From: Arthrobacter sp. ISL-95
GTDB lineage: Bacteria; Actinomycetota; Actinomycetes; Actinomycetales; Micrococcaceae
Length of the DNA stretch: 64,000 bases
Assembly: GCF_018613695.1 (NCBI RefSeq)
Contig: NZ_JAGGPR010000008.1
Span: 149,894 to 213,893 of the forward strand
Reading direction: 5' to 3'
Positions 42,639 through 51,482 of the stretch are shown here, one piece after another. The notes below the pieces were generated by a model. It saw nothing but the letters and a program-made list of their open reading frames with translations. It searched no databases and had not been told where the DNA came from. Each line of letters begins with the position of its first letter. The first letter of the stretch is position 1. The position numbers and the translations under genes were made by a program.

Positions 42639-43616
42639 CTACCGCCGCGCACTCCCATAAAGCTCGCGGACCAAGTGCTCGATGTCCGGCTCGTGGAGGG
42701 AGAGGTCAGCTACCTCGGCAGTGTTCGAGATGGCCGCCAGGACTGTGGCCGCTGAGAGCCTGCGGGGGTCGAAGGAAACGCTGTGCCGGATGCCATCGGC
42801 CTCAATGCCCTCGTGGACCGCGCCGTCAGGCAGCAAAAATAGATCAGCCGAGTGCACGGGGGCGGCGAGGTCAACCACCATGGTGCGCACCGCTCCGGCG
42901 ACGTCAGCCAAACCGGTAAGCGGACCGTCGTAGGCGATGGCGCCGTCGTCGACTACCAGGACGCGTTGGCACAAACGTTGGATGTCGCTCATGTCGTGGG
43001 TGGTCAGCAGCAGCGTGGTGCCGTTTTTCCGGCGCTCGGCGTCCAGGAACTGCCGGAGTTTCTCCTTGCTGATCATGTCCAAGCCAATGGTGGGCTCGTC
43101 CAGGATCACCAACTCCGGCCGATGCAGCAGGGCAGCGGCAACCTCGCCGCGCATACGCTGCCCCAGCGAGAGCTGCCGCACGGGCGTGGTGAGGAACGCC
43201 CCCAAATCCATCTGCTCGGCAAGTTCGCGGAACCTGGGCCTCCAATCCGCCTCAGGCATGCGGTGCATGGCTCCGAGGATCGGGTATGAATCCTGCAGCG
43301 GCAGATCCCACCAGAGCTGCGAGCGCTGCCCGAACACGACGCCGATCTTCCGGGCCAGCGCTTTACGCTGCGGCACCGGGTTGAACCCGCAAACGCTCAC
43401 CTGTCCCGAGCTTGGCACCAGCACGCCGGTCAGCATCTTGATGGTGGTGGATTTTCCGGCACCGTTGGCTCCGATGTAGCCCACTGCCTCCCCCGGTTCC
43501 ACGCTGAAGTGGATCCCCCGGACTGCGTGAACGGTCTTTTTGCGTCGCCGGAACCGGCCCATGGGCTCCATGACCTGGAACTCGCGACTCAGATTTTCCA
43601 CGTTGATGATGGGCAT
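42639..43616 (-). CDS. ABC exporter ATP-binding protein (ABC-2 type, NatA-like)
   Basis: A 325-residue ATPase: Walker A GANGAGKST, signature LSLGQRMRGEVAAALLHRPELV and Walker B VILDEPTIGLD. The ATG at 43616 begins the normal core; a longer frame runs into the permease gene. It lies 1 bp from the permease stop. With two DUF990-type permeases it forms a three-gene exporter operon. Similar systems are annotated as viologen/antibiotic exporters; substrate unknown. Confidence 0.92.
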   Translation of the reverse strand: MPIINVENLSREFQVMEPMGRFRRRKKTVHAVRGIHFSVEPGEAVGYIGANGAGKSTTIKMLTGVLVPSSGQVSVCGFNPVPQRKALARKIGVVFGQRSQLWWDLPLQDSYPILGAMHRMPEADWRPRFRELAEQMDLGAFLTTPVRQLSLGQRMRGEVAAALLHRPELVILDEPTIGLDMISKEKLRQFLDAERRKNGTTLLLTTHDMSDIQRLCQRVLVVDDGAIAYDGPLTGLADVAGAVRTMVVDLAAPVHSADLFLLPDGAVHEGIEADGIRHSVSFDPRRLSAATVLAAISNTAEVADLSLHEPDIEHLVRELYGSARR

Positions 43617-43617
43617 G

Positions 43618-44472
43618 TCAGCCTCCTGCGCCGGTGTACTTTTTGATGGCCGCCCGCCAAAGGAGCAGCATGAGTCCGCTGAGGACGACGGCGGCCGGCA
43701 GTCCCAGCCAACCGGTCCAGACCGGGATTCCAGCGGGGCCGTCGAGGTCGAGGATGACCAGGCTGGGAGCGTAGGCCACCAATGTTGCGGGGATGACGAA
43801 CGTGAAGAAGATCTGGATGGGGAAGAACAATGCCGCCCCGGGCATGGAGGCAACATACCGGCCCCCGTAGGTGAACGCGTTGGCGAATTGCCTGCCATCG
43901 AGAATCCAGAACTGCATGGCTCCAGCCCCAAGGAAGAGAGCACAGAAGATTGCCGCGCCAGCCAGCGGCGTGATCAGGGCGAGCAGCACTTTGACTGGAT
44001 CCCACGTGATGTCGGCGAACAGCAAGGCCGCAGCCAAGGCCGCCAGAGCGAAGATCAGACGGCCCACGCGTCTCAGCTGAAAGTCGGACGTGGCGAGCTG
44101 AAGCAGCACGGGAAGCGGCCTCACCAGGAGCACCTCCAACTTCCCGGACCGGATGGTCTCGGACATGGAGTCCGTCTCCCCTAGGAGCAAGTCACCCAGC
44201 GCGAACGCTACGGATGCGAGCCCGAACACCAGAAGTGTCTGCGCAAACGTCATGCCGCCGAACGAGGAGACGTTGTGCACAATCGCGTACAGCTCAACAA
44301 ACTCCGTCAGGCCCAGGAGGATCTGGCCCGCGACGTCGGACAGGAAGCTGCCCCGGTAGGCGAGCTGCGAGCGCAATCTCGCGGAGACCAACAGCCTGAG
44401 AAGCACCAGGTTGGTGACCGGAGCCTGGGGATCGCGGCCTGCACCAGAACGGATTGCGCGGGAGCTAGCCAC
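43618..44472 (-). CDS. ABC-2 family permease (second subunit)
   Basis: A 284-residue permease with six helices (about 40-265), of the ABC-2/DUF990 type. FGLASVAFALGDLLLGETDSMSETIRSGKLEVLLVRPLPVL is characteristic of the family. It overlaps the other permease by eight bases. Confidence 0.88.
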   Translation of the reverse strand: MASSRAIRSGAGRDPQAPVTNLVLLRLLVSARLRSQLAYRGSFLSDVAGQILLGLTEFVELYAIVHNVSSFGGMTFAQTLLVFGLASVAFALGDLLLGETDSMSETIRSGKLEVLLVRPLPVLLQLATSDFQLRRVGRLIFALAALAAALLFADITWDPVKVLLALITPLAGAAIFCALFLGAGAMQFWILDGRQFANAFTYGGRYVASMPGAALFFPIQIFFTFVIPATLVAYAPSLVILDLDGPAGIPVWTGWLGLPAAVVLSGLMLLLWRAAIKKYTGAGG

Positions 44473-45259
44473 CTTGCACCACCAACCGCCGCGAACCGAA
44501 GCGGACCATCATCTGCACAACTACCAGCAGCACCGCCAACCAGAGGATTTGGAGGCCCACCATCGCGAGGCTCTCACCGCCGTCGGTCCTTCCAGCAAGA
44601 ATGTCCACCGGGGTCTGAAGCATCGACGGGAACGGGGTGGCCCGGGCGAAATCGAGCAGCCACCCCGGGAACCAGGTCACGGGCACCAGGAACCCGGACA
44701 ACAGGTTCATCACCACCATGTACAGCATCCAGAATCCCCGAATTTCGAGCACCCAGAAGGACAGCAGGTTGATGGCGAAGAAGCCCAGGAAGTTCAGGGA
44801 TACGGCAGCGAGGATGGACACGAATCCCAACAGGTAGGGCCCGGGAGTTCCGGGCATCGCCAGCCCCGTCACCCAGGCGCCGACGATGAGCGGCGGTAAC
44901 CCGCGCGGCAGAACGTCGAACGCGGCGCGGCCCAGGTCCTGCGCCCAATAGGACGCGGTCAGGTTCACGGACCGGGAAAGGTCGACGGCGATGTCCCCCG
45001 ACTTCACGCGATTGGCCAACTCAGCGGTCCCGAAGAGCCCTAAAGGTGCCAGCAGCGCCTGGCCCAGCCACACATAAGTGGCCGCCTCCATGGCCGAGTA
45101 TCCCCCAATGGCGCCACCCGCCGTCGTAATTGCACTCAGAAGTAGCGACGCCCGGATGAGCCCGAACACCGAGTTGGTGAAAGCACCGGCGACGGCGGCA
45201 GTACGGTACGTGGAATGGCGGCGGAATGATGACTTGGCCAGTTCCCAATACGCACGCAC
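44465..45259 (-). CDS. ABC-2 family permease (first subunit)
   Basis: A 264-residue permease, six helices, with the family segment ELANRVKSGDIAVDLSRSVNLTASYWAQDLGRAAFDVLPRG. The start is GTG at 45259, with TAGACT six bases before it, fitting a leaderless mRNA. It heads the exporter operon; heterodimer formation with the next gene's product is expected. Confidence 0.88.
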   Translation of the reverse strand: MRAYWELAKSSFRRHSTYRTAAVAGAFTNSVFGLIRASLLLSAITTAGGAIGGYSAMEAATYVWLGQALLAPLGLFGTAELANRVKSGDIAVDLSRSVNLTASYWAQDLGRAAFDVLPRGLPPLIVGAWVTGLAMPGTPGPYLLGFVSILAAVSLNFLGFFAINLLSFWVLEIRGFWMLYMVVMNLLSGFLVPVTWFPGWLLDFARATPFPSMLQTPVDILAGRTDGGESLAMVGLQILWLAVLLVVVQMMVRFGSRRLVVQGG

Positions 45260-45337
45260 TGGTCGAGTCTACTCACGGACACCAACCCAACTAACAAAGG
45301 CCGTGAATTCGTCGACACGGCGTGTTCGCGGCCCAGC

Positions 45338-45414
45338 GGCCGGCCGGCAGACATCCGGAAGCGTGCGTCAAAGCGACGAAGGAGCAGCACGCGGAGGATG
45401 TCTGCCGGCCGGCC
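45338..45414. repeat. Perfect 19-bp inverted repeat with inner stem
   Basis: Arms 45338-45356 and 45396-45414 (GGCCGGCCGGCAGACATCC and its complement) are exact. An inner GCGTGC/GCACGC stem (45361-45366 / 45387-45392) adds six pairs. It lies between the ABC permease start and the 3' end of the DMP19-like gene, so it may terminate that transcript. Confidence 0.85.
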
Positions 45415-45426
45415 AGCCAACAAGGC

Positions 45427-46275
45427 TTACGCGTCGGCGAATTCCTCGGATTCCTCGAACTCTACGGCCGCGATGATTTCCTTGGTCGCCGGGTGGATCA
45501 TGTAGGCCTCGTCGTCGTCTTCGATCATGAGGTAGTCGCCGTGGTCGGTGGAGAAGTGCCAGGCGAGGGTTTTGACGCCGTCGTGCTCGTAGTTGGGGTC
45601 GCCCATGGTGATCTTTTCGAGGGCGTAGCCGGCAACGTCGCACAGCTCGCGGATGATGACCTCGAACTCGGGAGCGTTGGCAAGGGCTTCTTCGTCGGCT
45701 TCGGCTTGGCGCTCGGCGAGGTCCGGGATGAGGGCGACGCGCTGTGCAATGTGCTCGTCGATTTCATCGTCGGTGAGAGCAAGCAGCGCTGACTGTTCGC
45801 GGAGGTAGGCAGCGTTGAGTTCGATGATGTCCTCTTCTTCGACCAGTGCTTCAAATTCGCCGTCGAGCTCGTCCAAGGCGACAAGGGAAGCTGGCGGAGT
45901 TTCGGACTCGTCCAGTTCGCCGTCGAGGTAGGCCTCGGCTTCTTCTTCCGTGAGAGCGTCGTACGCGGCGGCGGTGCGGTTGAAGAGGTCGAGGTGCCGT
46001 GTGGCCCCCATGCCCTCGAGACCAGCGCGGATGTAGGCGTCCACTTCTTCACGCTCGGGTGCGGTGAAGACGTACTGGGCGAAGCCGCCGGACAGTGCCT
46101 GGGTGAGGTAGAAATCCACAAAGTAGCTGTTGAGCGCAGGGGTCGCGATTTCGTCGCTGTTGAGGAGCTCTTGGTACATATGGTTCACCACGTTGACGTT
46201 GGAATCCACCACATCCGCGTTGCCGGTTTCGAAGCTGGTCTTGTTCAGGACAACGGGGTACTCGTTGGTAGTCAT
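45427..46275 (-). CDS. DMP19 / DUF4375-like protein
   Basis: A 282-residue acidic protein. The N-terminal half (HMYQELLNSDEIATPALNSYFVDFYLTQALSGGFAQYV) resembles DMP19 (DUF4375), a DNA-mimic family; the overall strong negative charge (many EEE/EDDDE stretches) fits. The C-terminal half (about 200-282) is a separate domain, not recognised. Full-length with no sign of damage. Function in actinobacteria unknown. Confidence 0.72.
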   Translation of the reverse strand: MTTNEYPVVLNKTSFETGNADVVDSNVNVVNHMYQELLNSDEIATPALNSYFVDFYLTQALSGGFAQYVFTAPEREEVDAYIRAGLEGMGATRHLDLFNRTAAAYDALTEEEAEAYLDGELDESETPPASLVALDELDGEFEALVEEEDIIELNAAYLREQSALLALTDDEIDEHIAQRVALIPDLAERQAEADEEALANAPEFEVIIRELCDVAGYALEKITMGDPNYEHDGVKTLAWHFSTDHGDYLMIEDDDEAYMIHPATKEIIAAVEFEESEEFADA

Positions 46276-46440
46276 GGGAAATCCTCACTGCTGAAAGCTG
46301 ATGGTGCTCCGGACACTTTCAACGTACGCGCGGGAGCGGCGCGGCAATCGAGGATGAGGTTAACGGAGGGCGAAGTTTGGGAGCCGTTTTCTGCTGACTA
46401 AGATTGAACAGATATCCTCCTGCCGAAAGTAGCCCTGCGC

Positions 46441-49400
46441 ATGCCGTCCCACACAGACGAAAACTGGGAACTGGCCATTCAGACTCCAGCCATCACGGAC
46501 CGCTCGCTCGCGGCCGGACTGGCTTATGCCATGGGCAGCCGCGTGAACGGGATTACTTTTGACGCGGCCACGGGCCTCTTGATGGGCAAGGTTCGCGGCA
46601 CCGGTCCGCAGCCGTATTCGACGTCGGCAAAACTGGTTCGTAAGCCCAGCGGCTGGAGCTGCACCGTGGGTATCTGCAGCTGCCCGGTCCGTAAGGACTG
46701 CAAGCACGTGGCCGCCTTGCTCTTCACTGCCGAGGACCATCCCACCATCCGCGCCCAGCTCCTCTCCCAAGCCCCCGGAGTTCAAACCTCAAGGGTTGGC
46801 TCGGGCCAGCAGGGCGGGTCGGCACGTCCTGCCTGGGAACAAGCCCTCAACAGGCTGATCGCCAAGCCAGGCACGGCGCCCAGCGCTGCGGGTATCCAGC
46901 TGGCGCTTCAGTTCGAGGTGGAAGAGCCGGCGGCGCACTTCTCCTATACAGGCCGCCGCGATCCCATGCGCAGCGTCCGTCAACTCAAGGCCCGCCCGGT
47001 CATGATGGGTGCCAAGGGCAAGTGGATCCGCGGCGACGTCTCTTGGAACAACCTCAGCTACGTCAGCTTCCGGCGTGAATTCAACGAGGTCCACGTTGAA
47101 TGGCTTCAGACTTTCCTGGCCGCACACGGTTCAAGCAACGGCCGGCAACAACCTTCCGGTGCCATGTGGTTGAGCCTGAACGACTTCGCGGCCAAAAACC
47201 TCTGGACCCTTCTCGCCGACGCCACCAAGGCCGGCATCCCGCTCATTCATTCCGCTGGTACCGAGCCTGTCCGCGTAGAGACGCAACCCGCCGTCGTCGG
47301 ACTCAGTTTGGCGCGCTTGGACGCTGCTCCGGAGACCACCGCGCCGGAAGGGCCCGACGGCGGCCTGCAGCTTGCGCCGTCGGTAACCATCGCCGGGGAG
47401 CCCGTGGATCCCGGATCAGTGGGTTTCCTGGGCAAGCCGGCCAACGGAATCTTCTTCACGCACTCCGGCGAAACCCTGCCCGGAGTGCCCCAGCAAAAGA
47501 ACCTCATCACCCTAGCGCCCATTGAGGGGGGCATCAGTGACGAGTTGCTGGAGTTCGTCATGGACGGCGACACACTTCAGATCCCGGCCGAAGATGAAAG
47601 CCGGTTCCTGACCTCGTTCTACCCAAAGCTGCGGCAGTCGACACCCGTGCAGGCCGCGGATGAATCGGTGGAGCTGCCCACGCTGGCCGTCCCCACACTG
47701 TCCCTGCTGGCCAATTACGGCAACGATCACAAGGTCCGGCTGCACTGGGAGTGGCACTACAAATCGGGCACCCTGGTCACCGCACAGCCGTTGTGGCGGC
47801 ACCCGGACGATCGGGGCTATCGGGACGACCTCGAGGAAGCACGCATCCTGGAGTCGCTCGGGCGGCCGTGGGACATGGTGCCTGCACTGGCCGAATCGGC
47901 AACGGGCGGCTGGGGTGCGCCCCGCATCGCTGCCTCAGCTGAGCTCAGCGGCCTGGACACGCTGGCGTTCACCGAAGAGGTGCTGCCCGCGCTCAAGGAC
48001 CTGCCCGACGTCGTGGTTGAAACGTCCGGCGACATCGCCGATTACCGTGAGGCCGCCGAAGCGCCGGTGGTGTCCATTTCCACGAAAGAAACGGCAAGCG
48101 GCGACTGGTTTGACCTTGGCATCGTGATCACGCTGGAAGGCGAACCCGTCTCCTTCGCAGCTGTGTTCTCCGCGCTTGCCGCCGGAATGAGCCGCATGCT
48201 GCTGCCAAGCGGCGCCTACTTCTCGCTGGACCTTCCCGAACTTCACCAGCTCCGCGCACTGATCGATGAAGCCCGCTCCCTGCAGGACAACCCGGACAAC
48301 AAGGACGGCACCCTGCAGATCAGCCGCTTCCAGGCCGGGCTCTGGGACGAGTTGGCGCAGCTGGGAATCGTGGACGAACAAGCCGCCGCATGGCGTGAGG
48401 CCGTGGGTGGACTGCTCGACGACGGCGTGACCGGGCTTCCGCTCCCGGCGGGACTTAACGCTGAGCTGCGTCCGTATCAGCTCGAGGGTTTCAACTGGCT
48501 CAGCTTCTTGTACAAGCACAGCCTCGGCGGTGTTCTGGCTGACGACATGGGCCTGGGTAAAACCGTGCAGGCTATCGCGCTGATTTGTGCGGCGAAGGAC
48601 CTGGCGGCATCCACCGCTGCCGCAGCACAGGGTGACTCTTCCGAGGTGACGCCCCGGGCACCCTTCCTTGTTGTGGCGCCCACCAGTGTGGTGAGCAACT
48701 GGGCGGCCGAAGCTGAGCGTTTTGCACCGGGCCTCGCGGTGCGGACCGTCGGTGAGACCTTTGCCAAGAGCGGCCTGGCACCGTCCGAAGCGTTGGCGGG
48801 TGCCGACGTCGTTATTACCTCCTATGCCTTGTTCCGCATTGACTACGACGCCTACGCCTCCTTCCAGTGGGCGGGGCTGATGCTCGATGAGGCGCAGTTC
48901 GTGAAGAACCACCAGTCCAAGGCGTACCAGTGCGCGCGGAAACTGCCGGCCCGTTTCAAATTGGCCATCACGGGCACGCCGTTGGAGAACAACCTCATGG
49001 AGTTCTGGGCGCTGACCTCGATTGTGGCTCCGGGACTGTTCCCCAGCCCCAAACGCTTCGCGGAGAACTACCAAAAGCCGGTGGAAAAGAATGGTGACTC
49101 GGCGCAGCTGGGCAAGCTCCGGCGTCGTGTGCGTCCGCTCATGATGCGCCGCACCAAAGAGCAAGTCATCAAGGACCTGCCGCCCAAGCAGGAGCAGATC
49201 CTGGAAGTAGTGCTGAACCCGAGGCACCAAAAGGTTTACCAAACTCACCTGCAGCGCGAACGGCAGAAGATCCTGGGGCTGATTGACGATGTGAACAAGA
49301 ACCGGTTCACGATCTTCCAGTCGCTGACGTTGCTGCGGCAGCTGAGTCTGGATGCGTCGCTGGTGGACTCGTCACTGTCCGGGGTTCGTTCCTCCAAGCT

Positions 49401-49896
49401 GGACGTGCTGTTCGAACAACTGGAGGACCTCATTTCCGAGGGACACAGGGCGTTGATTTTCAGCCAGTTCACGGGGTTCCTGGGCAAAGTGCGGGAGCGT
49501 TTGGATGCCGAGGGCGTGGAGTATTGCTACCTCGATGGCAGCACCCGGAACCGCGGCGATGTTGTCAGTGAGTTTAAAAACGGCGCCGCTCCGGTGTTCC
49601 TGATCTCGTTGAAAGCCGGTGGCTTCGGGCTCAACCTGACCGAGGCCGACTACGTGTTCCTGCTGGATCCTTGGTGGAACCCGGCGTCCGAAGCGCAGGC
49701 AGTGGACCGCACGCACCGCATTGGGCAGGCCAGGAACGTTATGGTCTACCGACTGGTGGCGAAGGACACCATCGAAGAGAAGGTCATGGCGTTGAAGGCG
49801 AAGAAGTCACAGCTGTTCGCGGACGTGATGGAAGGCGATGCGTTGACCGGCGGCTCGTTGACGGCGGACGACCTGGCGGCGCTGTTCGCGGAGTAA
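46441..49896 (+). CDS. SWIM zinc-finger SNF2/RapA-type helicase
   Basis: An 1151-residue Swi2/Snf2 ATPase. An N-terminal SWIM zinc finger has C79-x-C81, C87-x-H89 (CSCPVRKDCKH). A long middle region (100-640) includes a SNF2-associated bacterial domain. The helicase core starts near 665: LRPYQLEGFNWLSFL, LADDMGLGKTVQAI (motif I), LDEAQFVKN (DEAQ box), and in the C lobe DGSTRNRGDVVSEF and QAVDRTHRIGQARNV. This architecture is widespread in actinobacteria; the role is thought to be DNA or chromatin remodelling or repair. Divergent from the DMP19-like gene; no defence partner visible. Confidence 0.93.
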   Translation: MPSHTDENWELAIQTPAITDRSLAAGLAYAMGSRVNGITFDAATGLLMGKVRGTGPQPYSTSAKLVRKPSGWSCTVGICSCPVRKDCKHVAALLFTAEDHPTIRAQLLSQAPGVQTSRVGSGQQGGSARPAWEQALNRLIAKPGTAPSAAGIQLALQFEVEEPAAHFSYTGRRDPMRSVRQLKARPVMMGAKGKWIRGDVSWNNLSYVSFRREFNEVHVEWLQTFLAAHGSSNGRQQPSGAMWLSLNDFAAKNLWTLLADATKAGIPLIHSAGTEPVRVETQPAVVGLSLARLDAAPETTAPEGPDGGLQLAPSVTIAGEPVDPGSVGFLGKPANGIFFTHSGETLPGVPQQKNLITLAPIEGGISDELLEFVMDGDTLQIPAEDESRFLTSFYPKLRQSTPVQAADESVELPTLAVPTLSLLANYGNDHKVRLHWEWHYKSGTLVTAQPLWRHPDDRGYRDDLEEARILESLGRPWDMVPALAESATGGWGAPRIAASAELSGLDTLAFTEEVLPALKDLPDVVVETSGDIADYREAAEAPVVSISTKETASGDWFDLGIVITLEGEPVSFAAVFSALAAGMSRMLLPSGAYFSLDLPELHQLRALIDEARSLQDNPDNKDGTLQISRFQAGLWDELAQLGIVDEQAAAWREAVGGLLDDGVTGLPLPAGLNAELRPYQLEGFNWLSFLYKHSLGGVLADDMGLGKTVQAIALICAAKDLAASTAAAAQGDSSEVTPRAPFLVVAPTSVVSNWAAEAERFAPGLAVRTVGETFAKSGLAPSEALAGADVVITSYALFRIDYDAYASFQWAGLMLDEAQFVKNHQSKAYQCARKLPARFKLAITGTPLENNLMEFWALTSIVAPGLFPSPKRFAENYQKPVEKNGDSAQLGKLRRRVRPLMMRRTKEQVIKDLPPKQEQILEVVLNPRHQKVYQTHLQRERQKILGLIDDVNKNRFTIFQSLTLLRQLSLDASLVDSSLSGVRSSKLDVLFEQLEDLISEGHRALIFSQFTGFLGKVRERLDAEGVEYCYLDGSTRNRGDVVSEFKNGAAPVFLISLKAGGFGLNLTEADYVFLLDPWWNPASEAQAVDRTHRIGQARNVMVYRLVAKDTIEEKVMALKAKKSQLFADVMEGDALTGGSLTADDLAALFAE

Positions 49897-49920
49897 TCTC
49901 CCCGAACAGCCCGCACTGGT

Positions 49921-50661
49921 TCAGTTCGCTCGTGAGGAACTGGACTGGATGATCTTGGCCAGGTCCCGGGGGCGGCTCCACATAGGCCAATGTCCCGTGG
50001 GGAGGTCAATGACCTCGAGCTGCTCGATATTCGCCACCTCGGCAAACATGGCGTGGCCGGTGTGGGCCAACTCCAGCACCTGCGCGCCAGAGATCGAGCA
50101 GCACACCAGGGTGGTCCGGACCTTGCGGCGGGCATCATTCCGCAGCTCGACGGGCTGACGAAGCACCGGGCCGGGCTCAGGCACTGCGCGGGCCCGAAAA
50201 CGCTCAAGGATCTCTGGGGTCAGGCCTTCTAGACTTGCCTGCTGTGCGAGTACTTCAAGGGATGGCAGCGGAAGCTCCTCCACTTCTTTCGGGAGATCCG
50301 GAGCGAACGCGTTTCCTGTGGACACAGGGCCGGAGTCGACCCACACCACCTGGTGAACAAGCTCAGGGTGTCGGTCAAGGACCAGGCTGACAGGGGCGTT
50401 GGCACCACTGTGAGCGACGATCATCGCGGGCTGTTCTTCGGAAACGCCGAGTCGGGCAAAGATGTCCAGGACCGATGCAACTTGATCGTCGAGGGTCTTC
50501 GTCGCCCGCTCAGGATCATCCCTATCGAGCCCAGGGAGCGTCACTGCAACTGCACGGGAGTGGTCGGTTTCCAGGTGTTCAAGGACTTCATCCCACGCCC
50601 AAGCGCCCAGCCAGTGGCCGGCGATGAGAATGATGGGCTGACTGCTCGTAGTAGTTGTCAT
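49921..50661 (-). CDS. Alpha/beta hydrolase (HNL/esterase-like)
   Basis: A 246-residue hydrolase. GHWLGAWAWDEVLEHLE is the oxyanion loop of the salicylate-esterase/hydroxynitrile-lyase group; VAHSGANAP carries the nucleophile Ser85, and LPTGHWPMW the catalytic His. AAAGG precedes the ATG. It is divergent from a WYL regulator, which likely regulates it. Confidence 0.9.
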   Translation of the reverse strand: MTTTTSSQPIILIAGHWLGAWAWDEVLEHLETDHSRAVAVTLPGLDRDDPERATKTLDDQVASVLDIFARLGVSEEQPAMIVAHSGANAPVSLVLDRHPELVHQVVWVDSGPVSTGNAFAPDLPKEVEELPLPSLEVLAQQASLEGLTPEILERFRARAVPEPGPVLRQPVELRNDARRKVRTTLVCCSISGAQVLELAHTGHAMFAEVANIEQLEVIDLPTGHWPMWSRPRDLAKIIQSSSSRAN

Positions 50662-50693
50662 ATCACTACCTTTGTAGGTCCTATGGGCAGGTG

Positions 50694-50712
50694 TATGTCA
50701 CTATTTATGTCA
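50694..50712 (+). promoter_or_regulatory. Direct repeat in the hydrolase/WYL intergenic gap
   Basis: TATGTCA occurs at 50694-50700 and 50706-50712, 12 bp apart, between divergent genes. Possible operator. Confidence 0.4.
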
Positions 50713-50734
50713 TGAATTTTGTGGGCACTGAACG

Positions 50735-51433
50735 GTGAAGCGAGCAGAACGACTTCTTGCCCTCTCCGAGATGCTGCGTCGTCACGGATCCCGGGGGTGC
50801 TCCGCCGATCGGCTGGCCAGAGAGTTCAGCGTTTCCGTGCGCACCGTCAAGAGGGACCTCGCTGCGCTCGAAAACAGCGGTGCGCCCCTATGGTCGCGCC
50901 CAGGACCTGGTGGCGGCTACGGATTGGCCGCCAGCGCTTCCCTGCCGCCTGTCAGCCTGTCCCCAGCGCAGGCCGTAGCGCTCATGGCAGCCGTGTCCGC
51001 TGCACCCGATGCCCCCTATGCCGATCTGGCAGCAGCCGGGATCCGGAAGATCGTAGATGTACTCGATCCCAGGACCCGGGCCAGAGCCGACGAACTGGCC
51101 GGCCGCGTCTGGGTCAATGCGCCTTCCCCCTCCTCGCGGACCATCAGATCGGCCCTGGAGGAGGCGATGTCTGAGCAGCGTGTAGTCCGCATCCGCTACA
51201 CCTCCAAAGATGGGAACAGCACCATCCGCGACGTCGAACCCGTGCTGTTCGCCTCAACGAACGGCCAGTGGTACTTGGTCGGGTGGTGTCGACTCCGCAA
51301 CGCCATCCGATGGTTCATCGTGTCGCACATCGAGCGAGCCAGCGTAACCAAGGCGGCTTGCGGCGGCCATACTATCCACGAGGTCGGAGAACCCCCGGCG
51401 AACGCCAAACCTGTGCATGGTCAGGGCGTGTGA
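50735..51433 (+). CDS. YafY-type HTH/WYL-domain transcriptional regulator
   Basis: A 232-residue regulator. HTH_11 (SADRLAREFSVSVRTVKRDLAAL) and wing (GGGYGLAAS) are followed by a WYL ligand domain (RVVRIRYTSKDG, WYLVGWCRLRNAIRWF). The start at 50735 is either GTG or the preceding frame; no clear ribosome-binding site. Divergent from the hydrolase gene. Confidence 0.9.
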   Translation: MKRAERLLALSEMLRRHGSRGCSADRLAREFSVSVRTVKRDLAALENSGAPLWSRPGPGGGYGLAASASLPPVSLSPAQAVALMAAVSAAPDAPYADLAAAGIRKIVDVLDPRTRARADELAGRVWVNAPSPSSRTIRSALEEAMSEQRVVRIRYTSKDGNSTIRDVEPVLFASTNGQWYLVGWCRLRNAIRWFIVSHIERASVTKAACGGHTIHEVGEPPANAKPVHGQGV

Positions 51434-51482
51434 GTCGCTCAAACAATCTCTCCGGCTCAATCACTCTGTCAGGTCAGTGCAC

